DNA of 64,000 bases from Empedobacter brevis NBRC 14943 = ATCC 43319 (lineage in GTDB: Bacteria; Bacteroidota; Bacteroidia; Flavobacteriales; Weeksellaceae), in contig NZ_KB908295.1 in NCBI RefSeq assembly GCF_000382425.1, forward strand, positions 62,001-126,000. The letters are read 5' to 3'. A program made the position numbers and the translations under genes. The notes under the pieces are model-generated. The model was not told the DNA's origin and did not search any database. It was given only the letters and a program-made list of their open reading frames with translations. Below are positions 10,448-19,880 of this stretch, in pieces (position 1 is the stretch's first letter; every line of letters starts with the position of its first letter).

Positions 10448-10978
10448 TCATTGTTTTGGTTGTGGAGGAAACTTTGATAAAATTTCCGCAATTGCTTTAG
10501 GAATTCTTTCTGCTTTTGCACTAATATTACTTAGGTTAAGATCAGAGCCGACACCTTGCCATACCAAGATATTACGTTTATCATCAATAATATCAATTAC
10601 AATTGTACCGGCTTGATAAGACGAAACACTGTTACCTCCATAAAAGCCTCCGTAATATCCGTAAGGCCCATAGCCCCATGCATTATTATTGACAGAAATT
10701 TGTTCTTTAGAGCTTGTTAATAAATTAATCACCAAATCTGCATCAGAATTTACTTTTGTAAACCCTTTAGTAGCCATTTGTGTGTCAATTGCTTTAATTA
10801 ATCTATTTTTATCTAGATCATTCACTTTCAGCTTATCCAATCCTTTCTGATGAAAAGAATAAGTTTTATACGTTGCGAAATTTGTTGACCTATCATAATC
10901 TGTACTCACCTGAACTGTTCCACAGCTTGTTACAAATAAAGACAACAAAATTATAAAAGTAAAATGTATAATTTTCAT
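10448..10978 (-). CDS. DUF4136-type lipoprotein
   Basis: A 176-residue lipoprotein. The signal ends in the lipobox LFVTSC (Cys19), so the mature protein is membrane-anchored on the periplasmic side. After it comes a DUF4136-like domain: VSTDYDRSTNFATYKTYSFHQ near the N-terminus, a middle VINLLTSSK strand, a glycine/tyrosine-rich loop (about 104-117), and IVIDIIDDKRNILVWQGVGS near the C-terminus. The biochemical role of this family is not known. It stands alone between terminators. Confidence 0.8.
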   Translation of the reverse strand: MKIIHFTFIILLSLFVTSCGTVQVSTDYDRSTNFATYKTYSFHQKGLDKLKVNDLDKNRLIKAIDTQMATKGFTKVNSDADLVINLLTSSKEQISVNNNAWGYGPYGYYGGFYGGNSVSSYQAGTIVIDIIDDKRNILVWQGVGSDLNLSNISAKAERIPKAIAEILSKFPPQPKQ

Positions 10979-11040
10979 GACTTTAATTTTTAATTTTAAA
11001 ACTACAATTATTATTCCTAAATGTAAAGGTAAATCAAAAA

Positions 11041-11071
11041 AAAGAAGCTCAAAATACTTGAGCTTCTTTTT
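11041..11071 (-). terminator. Terminator of mtaB
   Basis: A 12-bp stem AAAGAAGCTCAA/TTGAGCTTCTTT lies just downstream of the mtaB stop. Eight consecutive As on the plus strand give the T-run for the minus strand. Confidence 0.8.
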
Positions 11072-11089
11072 AACTAATATTTACAAATT

Positions 11090-12427
11090 TTATTTTGCTA
11101 ATTCCAGTTCGTGAATTTTTACTTCAACAATTCCGTTGTGATTGATTCTTGTCAACTCCACCAATTGTGTTTCGTTAACTAATTCCGGATTAAAATCTGT
11201 CTGAACTTTTACATAATTTTCAGTAAAACCAAACATTTTTCCATCTTTATTATCATGTTCCCAAAGAACTTTTTGAGTAGATTTTAATTGGGATTGATAA
11301 AATGCCTGGCGTTTTTTCTCCGATAAGATTCTCAACATTTTATTGCGGCGTTTACGCTCTCCTTGATCGACAACTCCTTCAAACTCGATTGCTTCTGTAT
11401 TATCTCGTTCAGAATAAGTGAAGACATGCAAATAACTAATCGGTAATTCATTCAAGAAATGATATGTTTCCATAAACAACTCCTCTGTTTCACCCGGAAA
11501 ACCGACAATCACATCTACACCAATACAAGCATTTGGCATGACTTCGCGAATCTTCGTTACACGATCTAAATAAAGATTTGATAAATAACGACGCTTCATT
11601 TTTTTCAAAATCTCATCGCTACCCGATTGCAACGGAATATGAAAATGTGGAACAAATCGGTTGCTGTTTGAAACAAATTCAATTGTTTCGTTCTTCAATA
11701 AATTTGGTTCAATAGAAGAAATTCTGATTCGTTCTATGGATTGAACTTGATCCAATTCTTGCACCAATTCTAAGAACGTATGTTCGTGTTTTTTATTTCC
11801 AAACTCACCTTTCCCATAGTCACCAATATTTACCCCGGTTAATACTATTTCTTTGATTCCTTTCTGAGCAATTTCATTTGCATTTTTAATGACATTTTCA
11901 ACTGTGTCAGAACGTGAAATACCACGAGCTAAAGGAATTGTACAATAGGTACATTTGTAGTCGCAACCGTCTTGTACTTTTAAAAATGCACGCGTACGAT
12001 CCCCAATTGAATAAGAACCGACATAAAAGTCCGCTTCTTCAATTTCACAAGAATGAACAATTGTTTCTTCTTTTTTATTGATATCGTCTAAATATTCAGC
12101 AATATTAAATTTTTCTGCAGCTCCTAAAACCAAATCAACACCTTCCATTTCCGCAATTTCTTGCGGTTTCAATTGCGCATAACAACCTACAACAACAACA
12201 AATCCATCGGGATTTGCTTTCATTGCATTTTTTACAATCGTTCTGCACTCTTTGTCTGCATTTGCGGTTACCGAACATGTATTAATGATATACACATTCG
12301 CAGAATCTGTAAACTCAACCTTCTGATAACCATTGTCTTTCAAGTTTCTTGCGATCGTCGAAGTTTCAGAAAAATTAAGTTTACATCCCAATGTATGAAA
12401 TGCAACTGTTTTAGTTTGATTATTCAT
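11090..12427 (-). CDS. mtaB: tRNA t6A37 methylthiotransferase
   Basis: A radical-SAM methylthiotransferase that converts t6A at position 37 of tRNAs decoding ANN codons into ms2t6A. The 445 residues show the N-terminal UPF0004 domain with cluster cysteines (HTLGCKLN, INTCSVT, VVGCYAQ), the radical-SAM CxxxCxxC motif in DGCDYKCTYCTIPLARG, GVDVIVGFPGETEE in the barrel, and a C-terminal TRAM-like tail. This spacing fits MtaB rather than MiaB or RimO. It sits 59 bp from the divergent peptide-binding protein gene and shows no functional link to it. Confidence 0.93.
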   Translation of the reverse strand: MNNQTKTVAFHTLGCKLNFSETSTIARNLKDNGYQKVEFTDSANVYIINTCSVTANADKECRTIVKNAMKANPDGFVVVVGCYAQLKPQEIAEMEGVDLVLGAAEKFNIAEYLDDINKKEETIVHSCEIEEADFYVGSYSIGDRTRAFLKVQDGCDYKCTYCTIPLARGISRSDTVENVIKNANEIAQKGIKEIVLTGVNIGDYGKGEFGNKKHEHTFLELVQELDQVQSIERIRISSIEPNLLKNETIEFVSNSNRFVPHFHIPLQSGSDEILKKMKRRYLSNLYLDRVTKIREVMPNACIGVDVIVGFPGETEELFMETYHFLNELPISYLHVFTYSERDNTEAIEFEGVVDQGERKRRNKMLRILSEKKRQAFYQSQLKSTQKVLWEHDNKDGKMFGFTENYVKVQTDFNPELVNETQLVELTRINHNGIVEVKIHELELAK

Positions 12428-12486
12428 AGCTGCAAATTTAAGAAATTATCCATAGTTTTGAAACATAAATAAATCAGCTATTCAAA

Positions 12487-14070
12487 ATGACTAAATACTT
12501 TATCTACATCATGTTATTCGTTTCAATATTTTCATGTACTAAGAAAATTGAAATCGATGAAAACAAAGTATTTAAATTAAATCGTTACGATAATATTTCT
12601 TCTTTAGATCCTATTAATGCACGTACTCAAGCCAACAATTGGGCGTGTAACTTAATTTATAATAGTTTGGTAAAGATTGATAATAAACTTGAGATTCAAC
12701 CAGATCTTGCAAAATCATGGACAATTTCTCAAGATGGAAAAACCTATTTATTTCAGTTAAGAAAAGATGTTTATTTCCATAAACATGCAGCTTTTGGAAA
12801 AGATTCTACCCGTATTGTAACAGCTGCTGATTTTGAATACAGTTTTAATCGATTAAAAGATCCGAAAGTTGGTGGTTCCGGAGGTTGGATTATGAATAAT
12901 ATCGATTCATATAAAGCGATTAACGATACAGTTTTTGAAATAAAATTAAAAGAAGCATATCCTGCATTTCTTGGACTGATTTCAATGAAATATGCTTCGG
13001 TTGTCCCAAAAGAATTGTTTCAAAACGGAAATGAAGAATTTTTGAAGCATCCGATAGGTACGGGACCGTTTCAATTCAAGATTTGGGAAGATAATGTAAA
13101 AATGGTTTTTAGAAAAAACCCGTTGTATTTCGAATTTGATGAAAAAGGCAAACGTTTGCCTTATTTGGAAGCCGTAAATTTATCTTTTCTTCCTGAAAAA
13201 AATTCCGAATTCTTAGAATTAATCAAAGGGAATTTGGATATGATGGCTGATTTGGATCCATCTTATAAAGATGAAATTTTAAATCCAATAGGAGATTTGA
13301 ATCCTAAATATTCAACGACTTTAATGATTCAGAAAGTTCCTTATTTAAGTACAGTTTATTTGTGTTTTTATCTTGATGCGCCAAATGCAATAGATTTAAA
13401 ACTTCGTCAGGCACTGAATTATGGTGTGGATAAAGAGAAGATTATAAAATATATGATGAAAGGACAGGCGTTTGCTGCGGATGGAGGATTCATTCCGAAA
13501 GGCTTACCGGGTTATTCAGCAGAGAGTGGTTATGCCTATAATCCTAAAAAAGCACGCGAATTAGTCAATAGCTATAAAAATGAGAACAAAAAAATGGTTC
13601 CAATAGAATTGACTACTGTACAAGAATATGTGGATGTATGCGAATATATTGCGGCGGAAATGGCAAAATTAGGTTTACCAATTAAAGTAAACGTTGTTCC
13701 CGGACCAACAATGCGAGATGGAAAAGCAACAGGTAAATTTACATTATTCCGTGCAAATTGGGGAGCTGATTATCCGGATGCCGAAAACTTCTTGTCATTG
13801 TATTATTCAAAAAACTTTGCGCCGGAAGGACCAAATTATTCTCATTACAAGAATGCAGAATTTGATCAATTGTATGAGCAGGCTTTTTTAATTAACAATC
13901 CGGACGAACGTGCTAAAATCTATCAAAAAATGGATGCTTTGATGATGAAAAATGCACCGATTCTGCCATTGTTTTATGATCAAACCACGTTGTTTTTAAA
14001 TAAAAAAGTGAAGAATTTTTCGATGGGACCAATTAAATTATTGGATTTAACAAGGGTTTACAAAGAATGA
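12487..14070 (+). CDS. ABC-transporter solute-binding lipoprotein, peptide family 5
   Basis: A 527-residue substrate-binding lipoprotein of the DppA/OppA family. It has a lipobox (SIFSC, Cys17), then the family-5 binding fold with YDNISSLDPINARTQANNWACNLIYNSL, LRKDVYFHKHA, and the hinge-region WGADYPDAENFL. It should capture oligopeptides or a similar solute in the periplasm for an ABC importer. No permease or ATPase genes are adjacent, so the partner must be encoded elsewhere. Confidence 0.9.
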   Translation: MTKYFIYIMLFVSIFSCTKKIEIDENKVFKLNRYDNISSLDPINARTQANNWACNLIYNSLVKIDNKLEIQPDLAKSWTISQDGKTYLFQLRKDVYFHKHAAFGKDSTRIVTAADFEYSFNRLKDPKVGGSGGWIMNNIDSYKAINDTVFEIKLKEAYPAFLGLISMKYASVVPKELFQNGNEEFLKHPIGTGPFQFKIWEDNVKMVFRKNPLYFEFDEKGKRLPYLEAVNLSFLPEKNSEFLELIKGNLDMMADLDPSYKDEILNPIGDLNPKYSTTLMIQKVPYLSTVYLCFYLDAPNAIDLKLRQALNYGVDKEKIIKYMMKGQAFAADGGFIPKGLPGYSAESGYAYNPKKARELVNSYKNENKKMVPIELTTVQEYVDVCEYIAAEMAKLGLPIKVNVVPGPTMRDGKATGKFTLFRANWGADYPDAENFLSLYYSKNFAPEGPNYSHYKNAEFDQLYEQAFLINNPDERAKIYQKMDALMMKNAPILPLFYDQTTLFLNKKVKNFSMGPIKLLDLTRVYKE

Positions 14071-14256
14071 TTCTATTATCTTTTTGTTAAAAGTTTGAAT
14101 ATCTTTTAAAAAAATCTGAATAATATTTCATTTTATTTCACGACATTAGATAATTGTTAATTTATTTCAAATAATCGTTTTTCTCTAACGTTTGAAATCA
14201 ATATTTTAAAAGAAATTATTTTCAGAATTTAAGGCGTTAAACCGAGTTTTTTTAGA

Positions 14257-14264
14257 TATATTTG
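14257..14264 (+). promoter_or_regulatory. -7 promoter element of the glutamate-synthase-like gene
   Basis: TATATTTG is an exact TAnnTTTG match 40 bp before the start codon. No other promoter-like match competes within the 233-bp gap. Confidence 0.55.
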
Positions 14265-14303
14265 ACACCAAATTTTTAATCAAAATCATTTAAATTTTTA
14301 CTT

Positions 14304-15887
14304 ATGAAAGTAAGACAACTTTTCGTAGTAGGATCTATCATTACTCTTGTTGCTATTGGAGTAATTTCTTATTTCTGGCCAGGAATATTATGGTCTTTAA
14401 TAATTATTCTTCCATTAATTGCCTTAGGTATTGCTGACATCACACAAACAAAACATGCTATTAGAAGAAACTTCCCTATTGTAGGACATGGTCGTTATTT
14501 ATTAGAAAGTATTCGTCCGGAAATCATGCAATATTTTGTTGAAACAGATACGGAAGGAAAACCTATTGATCGTTTGATGCGTAGTATGGTATACCGTCGT
14601 GCAAAGAATGTGATTGATACAGTTCCTTTCGGAACGCAATTAGATGTTTACGAACCTGGATACGAGTGGTTGAATCATTCTATGTATGCCGGAAAAATAA
14701 AACATGCTGATGATCCTCGTGTAAAAGTTGGAGGAAGCGAATGTAAGCAACCATATTTGGCTAGTTTATTGAATATCTCTGCGATGTCTTTCGGTTCATT
14801 AAGTGAAAATGCTGTTTTAGCCATGAACAAAGGAGCTAAATTAGGAAATTTTGCTCATAATACTGGAGAAGGAGGTATTTCGCCATACCATTTAGAACCG
14901 GGAGGAGATTTGATTTGGCAAATTGGTACAGGTTATTTTGGATGTCGTGCCAAAGACGGAGGTTTTGACCCTGATAAATATGTAGAGCGCGCAACTTTAC
15001 CAAATGTAAAAATGATTGAGTTGAAAATTTCTCAAGGTGCAAAACCAGGTCACGGAGGAATTTTGCCTGCAAATAAAAATACACCGGAAATTGCAGCTAT
15101 TCGTGCTGTAGAACCTTATACAACAGTAGATTCACCACCTTCTCACGCTGCGTTTTCTGATGCAGAAGGAATGCTACATTTTATCAAACAGCTAAGAGAA
15201 TTATCTGGAGGAAAACCAGTTGGTTTTAAATTATGTATCGGAATTAAGCGAGAGTTTATTGAGATTTGTGAAGCAATGATCAAAACCGGAATTAAACCGG
15301 ATTATATTGCAATTGATGGTGGAGAAGGAGGGACAGGAGCAGCTCCTGTAGAGTTTTCAAACTCTTTAGGTATGCCTTTATTAGACGGTTTAGCTTTTGC
15401 AGTTGATACATTACGTGGATATGGTCTTAAAAAAGATATTCGTGTTGTCGCTTCAGGTAAAATTATTTCTTCTTTCCATATTGCTCGGGCAATGGCAATT
15501 GGGGCGGATTTAGTTTATTCTGCTCGTGCTATGATGATGGCTGTTGGTTGTATTCAAGCATTACAATGTAATACAAATACATGTCCGGTTGGTGTTGCGA
15601 CACAAGATCGTGAATTAATGAAAGGACTGGATGTACAAGATAAAGCGACACGTATGTATAATTTCCACAAGAAAACAATGCACATCTTATCAGAATTAAT
15701 TTCTGCAACGGGTGTAAAATCTCACCGAGATTTTAATCGTTCTCATGTAAATTTACGTATCGATAATACACGTATTATGTCGTATGATCAATTGTACCCT
15801 ATTGTCGAAGAAGGGGCTTATATAGGGAAGACGGTAGAAGAAATTTTGAAAGAAATTCGCATACGTACTTTAAGTAAAGTAAATTAA
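14304..15887 (+). CDS. FMN-binding glutamate synthase family protein
   Basis: A 527-residue protein with two N-terminal membrane helices (about 5-25 and 28-48) followed by the FMN-binding glutamate synthase (GltB central) TIM barrel. Visible motifs are SAMSFGSLSENAVLAMNKGA, GGISPYH, ISQGAKPGHGGILP, IAIDGGEGGTGAAP and the cluster cysteines in GCIQALQCNTNTCPVG (C-x5-C-x4-C). It lacks the glutaminase domain, so it is not complete glutamate synthase. Its donor and acceptor are unknown. It may be a membrane-associated glutamate-synthase-like oxidoreductase. It looks monocistronic with its own promoter and terminator. Confidence 0.88.
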   Translation: MKVRQLFVVGSIITLVAIGVISYFWPGILWSLIIILPLIALGIADITQTKHAIRRNFPIVGHGRYLLESIRPEIMQYFVETDTEGKPIDRLMRSMVYRRAKNVIDTVPFGTQLDVYEPGYEWLNHSMYAGKIKHADDPRVKVGGSECKQPYLASLLNISAMSFGSLSENAVLAMNKGAKLGNFAHNTGEGGISPYHLEPGGDLIWQIGTGYFGCRAKDGGFDPDKYVERATLPNVKMIELKISQGAKPGHGGILPANKNTPEIAAIRAVEPYTTVDSPPSHAAFSDAEGMLHFIKQLRELSGGKPVGFKLCIGIKREFIEICEAMIKTGIKPDYIAIDGGEGGTGAAPVEFSNSLGMPLLDGLAFAVDTLRGYGLKKDIRVVASGKIISSFHIARAMAIGADLVYSARAMMMAVGCIQALQCNTNTCPVGVATQDRELMKGLDVQDKATRMYNFHKKTMHILSELISATGVKSHRDFNRSHVNLRIDNTRIMSYDQLYPIVEEGAYIGKTVEEILKEIRIRTLSKVN

Positions 15888-15910
15888 TCAAGTTTAAAAA
15901 TATAATCATC

Positions 15911-15943
15911 AAAAAAAGCAACCTGAGTAAGGTTGCTTTTTTT
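15911..15943 (+). terminator. Terminator of the glutamate-synthase-like gene
   Basis: The stem AAAAAAGCAACC/GGTTGCTTTTTT has an eight-base loop and a seven-T run. Confidence 0.85.
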
Positions 15944-16032
15944 GATTGAAAGAGAAAAAATAAGAAAGATTATTCATTCTAAAAATCTAATTACAGACTG
16001 TATTTTTTATTTTCAGAATTCAATAAATCGTA

Positions 16033-16040
16033 TAACTTTG
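16033..16040 (+). promoter_or_regulatory. -7 promoter element of mtgA
   Basis: TAACTTTG matches TAnnTTTG exactly, 24 bp before the ATG, which predicts a short leader. Confidence 0.5.
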
Positions 16041-16063
16041 TTCTTATAATGTAAGATCACAAA

Positions 16064-16735
16064 ATGTTTAAATTTATTCGTAAAATTATACTATATCTTT
16101 TTGTAGCTCATCTATTATATATAGTTGCGTTGAAATGGATAAATCCTCCTTTTACTATTACACAAATTCAGCAGGGAATAGAACAAGGAAAATTGAAGCG
16201 TGATTATATTTCGTATGATGAAATGGGACGAAATATAAAATTAGCGGTTATAGGATCTGAAGATCAAAAGTTTCCTGTTCACAATGGATTCGATATAGAT
16301 GGAATTCAGGAAGCAATAGAGAAAAATAAAGAAGGAAAGAAACTTCGAGGAGGCTCAACTATTTCTCAACAAGTTGCAAAAAATGTTTTTCTGTGGCAGG
16401 GTAGGTCTTGGTTGAGAAAAGGATTAGAAGTGTATTTTACATTTATGATTGAAAAAATTTGGGGAAAACAGCGAATTTTAGAAATGTATTTGAATACTTC
16501 TGAAATGGGAATCGGTGTTTTCGGAGTCGAAGCGGCATCTGAATATTATTTTAGTAAGCCGGCAAAAGAGTTGACAAAAAATGAAGCAGCTCGTATTGCA
16601 GCAGCATTACCACTGCCAAGAAAATACAATGTTAATCCACCTTCATCTTTCATTAGCAGACGGGCAAGCCATATTGAAAGACAAATGCGAAATATACAAG
16701 GAAGTTCAGAATTAGAGAAGGTTTTAGGAAAATAG
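16064..16735 (+). CDS. mtgA: Monofunctional peptidoglycan glycosyltransferase
   Basis: A GT51 transglycosylase that polymerises lipid II into glycan strands. The 223-residue length without a transpeptidase domain is that of MtgA. One N-terminal membrane helix (about 7-24) anchors it. The catalytic glutamate lies in GSEDQKFPVHNGFD, followed by GGSTISQQVAKNVFLW, KGLEVYFTFMIEKIWGKQRILEMYLN and AARIAAALPLPRKYN, the five conserved GT51 blocks in order. It has its own promoter and terminator. Confidence 0.95.
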   Translation: MFKFIRKIILYLFVAHLLYIVALKWINPPFTITQIQQGIEQGKLKRDYISYDEMGRNIKLAVIGSEDQKFPVHNGFDIDGIQEAIEKNKEGKKLRGGSTISQQVAKNVFLWQGRSWLRKGLEVYFTFMIEKIWGKQRILEMYLNTSEMGIGVFGVEAASEYYFSKPAKELTKNEAARIAAALPLPRKYNVNPPSSFISRRASHIERQMRNIQGSSELEKVLGK

Positions 16736-16737
16736 AA

Positions 16738-16766
16738 AAAAAGAGAAGTTTAAGCTTCTCTTTTTT
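16738..16766. terminator. Bidirectional terminator after mtgA
   Basis: The stem AAAAAGAGAAG/CTTCTCTTTTT lies between convergent genes, with runs of As and Ts on either side. Confidence 0.8.
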
Positions 16767-17247
16767 ATTCTCTCCAATTTATTTTAACTGCTGAAATTTT
16801 ATTTAATTCCAAGCGAGTTTCAGAAATTTGTACAAAATCATTTTTTAAATAAAAAGCCAAAGGAGAGTGATAAGGCTCTCCATTAGCTTTTATATCATTT
16901 TGATGGTCAATTACCCAACCATTTAATTCTGTAGAAAAAGTTTTCAATCTGTTGAGAAATTTACGTCCTAAACCAAGATGATGTAGTGTACTCTCAATGA
17001 TTATAGCAAACCACTTTTCGTAATCTCTTTCAAAAATAACCGCCCAACCTTGCAACTGATTGTGTTCATTTACAACAAAAAAATGTTTGGCATGGATTAA
17101 ATTATTCAAGTAATTATCAACTTCTTGTAAATCTTTAAAAGCTAAATTTACAGGATACTCATTGTTCCAAATTTTATAAATATAGTCTTTATGAATTTGG
17201 TTTAAAGTGGTAAACGAATAAATTTCGAATGAGTTGAGTGTAGACAT
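16765..17247 (-). CDS. GNAT family N-acetyltransferase
   Basis: A 160-residue protein with the GNAT acetyl-CoA fold. The strand QLQGWAVIFERDYEKWFAIIIES is followed by a degenerate pyrophosphate-binding turn, HLGLGRKFLNRLK, where Q/RxxGxG/A is usual. Its substrate cannot be read from sequence. It ends at the shared terminator with mtgA. The GDPD gene lies upstream, 32 bp away on the same strand, so the two may be co-transcribed. Confidence 0.65.
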   Translation of the reverse strand: MSTLNSFEIYSFTTLNQIHKDYIYKIWNNEYPVNLAFKDLQEVDNYLNNLIHAKHFFVVNEHNQLQGWAVIFERDYEKWFAIIIESTLHHLGLGRKFLNRLKTFSTELNGWVIDHQNDIKANGEPYHSPLAFYLKNDFVQISETRLELNKISAVKINWRE

Positions 17248-17279
17248 TAAATAGTTTCTTATTCCGCTAAATATACTAA

Positions 17280-18035
17280 TTATTTAGTCAAAAGCGCTTG
17301 TAAAACTAAAGGTTTGTCCGTGGTGATATAATCAACTTTCATTTCAATCATTTCTTGCATAACTTTAGGTTCGTTAACTGTCCAAACGTTAACCAATAAT
17401 CCTAAATTTTTCGCTTCTTTTACCCAAGTCGGATTTTTTTGAAAAACACTGTAATGGTAATCAATTCCATTCCAATCTTTTGCTTTTACTTCTTGTGGAG
17501 ATAAATCACCGTTTAAGTAGGAAACATGGTATTTTGGAGCTAATTTTTTAAATTGATCACAAATGTTTTTGCTGAACGAAATAATTTCTATTTGTTCCTC
17601 TATTTTATGCTTTTTGATGAGTTCAATTGCTTTTTTTACAGCACGATCTTCATTTTCTTTTGAAGAATGAGGTTTTAATTCAAAAATTAACTTTACATTT
17701 CTATTCTTTTTTCCTTGAATGAAATAATCTTCTAAAGTTGGCATATTTTCGTTATTGGCCAGTTTTAAATTTTTTAATATAGAAGAGTTAGTCGTTTCTA
17801 TCGTATGACCTTGGTAATGATCATCGTGATTAACCATTAACACATCATCAGCACTAATTAATACATCAAATTCAGAACCGTAAGTTTTGATGTCTTGAGC
17901 AGATTTTAGAGATTGAATAGAGTTTTTCGCATTGTTTTCTGTATCCCAGTATCCACGGTGAGCAATAATTTTCTGAGCATTCGCTATAGTTGCAATCATA
18001 AAGGTTGTTAAGGCAGTAAATATAATTTTTTTCAT
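17280..18035 (-). CDS. Secreted glycerophosphodiester phosphodiesterase
   Basis: A 251-residue GDPD-family enzyme that splits glycerophosphodiesters to glycerol 3-phosphate and an alcohol. It has a signal peptide (about 1-20, ending IANAQ). Active-site features are the N-terminal IIAHRGYWDTENNAKNS (general acid/base His), GSEFDVLISADDVLMVNHDD (metal ligands and the second His), LIFELKPH and the C-terminal LLVNVWTVNEPKVM. The export signal places it in the periplasm, where it would scavenge phospholipid head groups. Confidence 0.9.
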   Translation of the reverse strand: MKKIIFTALTTFMIATIANAQKIIAHRGYWDTENNAKNSIQSLKSAQDIKTYGSEFDVLISADDVLMVNHDDHYQGHTIETTNSSILKNLKLANNENMPTLEDYFIQGKKNRNVKLIFELKPHSSKENEDRAVKKAIELIKKHKIEEQIEIISFSKNICDQFKKLAPKYHVSYLNGDLSPQEVKAKDWNGIDYHYSVFQKNPTWVKEAKNLGLLVNVWTVNEPKVMQEMIEMKVDYITTDKPLVLQALLTK

Positions 18036-18145
18036 GATGAATTGTTTTTCGAAGTAAAATTATTTCGTTTAATCTGTTTTAAAGTTATGAAAATATTAAG
18101 TTCAGCTAACTGATGAAAAAAAAGAAAATTTTGGAGGGAATAAAA

Positions 18146-18176
18146 TTGGAATAAAAGCGAATTCACCTTAATTTTG
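18146..18176 (+). promoter_or_regulatory. guaA promoter
   Basis: A TTG at 18146-18148, a 20-bp spacer and TAATTTTG at 18169-18176 form a canonical Bacteroidota promoter ending 16 bp before the guaA ATG. This implies a very short leader. Confidence 0.65.
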
Positions 18177-18192
18177 CACAAAGACAAACACA

Positions 18193-19725
18193 ATGACGCA
18201 AGGAATTATTATTTTAGATTTCGGTTCGCAATACAATCAGTTAATTGCGCGTCGAATTCGAGAATTTGGAGTTTATACAGAAATTATTCCCTACAATACT
18301 TCAGTCGAAGAAATCAAAAAACACAATCCAAAAGGAATCATTTTATCAGGAGGACCTTCTTCCGTATTCGGAGAAGAAGCAGCTTTGGTAGAAAAAGAAT
18401 TATTCGAATTAGGAGTTCCTGTTTTAGGAATTTGTTACGGAATGCAATTGATTTCTCATTTATTGGGAGGTGAAGTGAAAAAAGGCGAAAAAGGAGAGTA
18501 TGGAAAATCTGAATTAACCGTTTTAGCTCAAAACAGTTTATTTGAAGGTGTTCCAGAACAATCTACAGTTTGGATGAGTCATTTTGATGAAGTAATGACA
18601 GCCCCAACAGGTTTTACAGTTTCAGGAAAATCCACTATCGATATTGCGGCTATTGCAAATGAAGAACAAAAGATTTTTGCTGTTCAGTTTCATCCTGAAG
18701 TTACACATTCTGAGTATGGATCTAAAATGTTAGAAAATTTTGTTTTTACTATTTGTGAAGCAAAAAAGAATTGGGTTTTAAAAGATTTTATCGAAACCGA
18801 AATTGCTCGTATTAAAGAAGTTGTAGGAGATAAAAAAGTGATTTTAGGGCTTTCTGGCGGTGTTGACTCTTCTGTAGCAGCTGTTTTAATTCATCGTGCA
18901 ATTGGAGATCAATTGACATGTATTTTTGTTGATACGGGTCTATTAAGAAAAGATGAAGGGAAAAAAGTAATGGAAAATTACGGAAAACACTTCAACATGA
19001 ACATCAAGATGGTAGATGCTTCAGAACGTTTCTTAGCAAACTTGAAAGGTATCGATGAACCGGAAGCAAAACGTAAATCAATAGGGAAAGACTTCGTTGC
19101 TGTTTTTGATGAAGAATCAAATAAATTTGAGGACGCAGCTTTCTTGGCACAAGGAACTATTTATCCTGATGTGATCGAATCTCAATCTGTAAAAGGGCCT
19201 TCTGCAACAATCAAATCACACCATAATGTGGGAGGATTACCGGAAGAAATGAAACTTCAGTTATTAGAGCCTTTACGTGAATTATTCAAAGATGAGGTTC
19301 GTAAAGTAGGAGTTGAATTAGGTATTCCTCGTGAATTGGTTTACCGTCATCCATTTCCTGGACCGGGATTAGGAATCCGTGTGTTGGGTGAAGTAGATGA
19401 AGAGAAAGTACGTATTTTACAAGAAGCAGATCAAATCTTTATTGACGAGCTTTATGCACATAATTTATACGATGAAGTTTCTCAGGCTTTCGTAGTTTTA
19501 TTACCCGTAAAATCAGTAGGAGTAATGGGGGATGAACGTACATATGAATATACAGCGGTTGTTCGTTCTGCAAATACAATTGATTTCATGACGGCGACTT
19601 GGTCTAAATTACCTTACGAGTTTTTAGAATTAGTTTCGAACAGAATTATCAATGAGGTAAAAGGAATTAACCGTGTAGCTTACGATATCAGTTCAAAACC
19701 ACCGGCAACTATCGAGTGGGAATAA
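18193..19725 (+). CDS. guaA: GMP synthase (glutamine-hydrolysing)
   Basis: Converts XMP to GMP with ATP and glutamine. It has an N-terminal class-I glutamine amidotransferase domain (1-190: nucleophile in GICYGMQ, catalytic HPEV), the ATP-pyrophosphatase domain with the P-loop LGLSGGVDSSV near residue 217, and a C-terminal dimerisation domain ending KPPATIEWE. At 510 residues it is full length. xpt follows 155 bp downstream, so purine synthesis and salvage genes are neighbours, though a very long hairpin lies between them. Confidence 0.97.
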   Translation: MTQGIIILDFGSQYNQLIARRIREFGVYTEIIPYNTSVEEIKKHNPKGIILSGGPSSVFGEEAALVEKELFELGVPVLGICYGMQLISHLLGGEVKKGEKGEYGKSELTVLAQNSLFEGVPEQSTVWMSHFDEVMTAPTGFTVSGKSTIDIAAIANEEQKIFAVQFHPEVTHSEYGSKMLENFVFTICEAKKNWVLKDFIETEIARIKEVVGDKKVILGLSGGVDSSVAAVLIHRAIGDQLTCIFVDTGLLRKDEGKKVMENYGKHFNMNIKMVDASERFLANLKGIDEPEAKRKSIGKDFVAVFDEESNKFEDAAFLAQGTIYPDVIESQSVKGPSATIKSHHNVGGLPEEMKLQLLEPLRELFKDEVRKVGVELGIPRELVYRHPFPGPGLGIRVLGEVDEEKVRILQEADQIFIDELYAHNLYDEVSQAFVVLLPVKSVGVMGDERTYEYTAVVRSANTIDFMTATWSKLPYEFLELVSNRIINEVKGINRVAYDISSKPPATIEWE

Positions 19726-19742
19726 GCTGAAAAAAATAGTAT

Positions 19743-19855
19743 AAAAAGCTGTTTCAAAAAATGAATGTTAGTTCAAGCTTGCAAAGAAATCTTTTCAAAG
19801 ATTATGTTTTACGAATGCTTGATTGATCATAACACTTTTTTGAAGCAGCTTTTTT
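19743..19855. repeat. 112-bp long-stem hairpin between guaA and xpt
   Basis: A 19-bp inverted repeat, AAAAAGCTGTTTCAAAAAA (19743-19761) and TTTTTTGAAGCAGCTTTTT (19836-19854), pairs along its whole length with a single U-G wobble. The 74-base loop holds two nested stems: tcaagc/gcttga (19773-19778 with 19817-19822) and AATCTTT/AAAGATT (19788-19803). The right edge runs into Ts, so it can end guaA transcription. The loop is far longer than in other terminators here, so a small MITE-like insertion is also possible. I see no clear target duplication. Confidence 0.65.
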
Positions 19856-19880
19856 CTTTGTAAACTTTAAAAACGAATTA

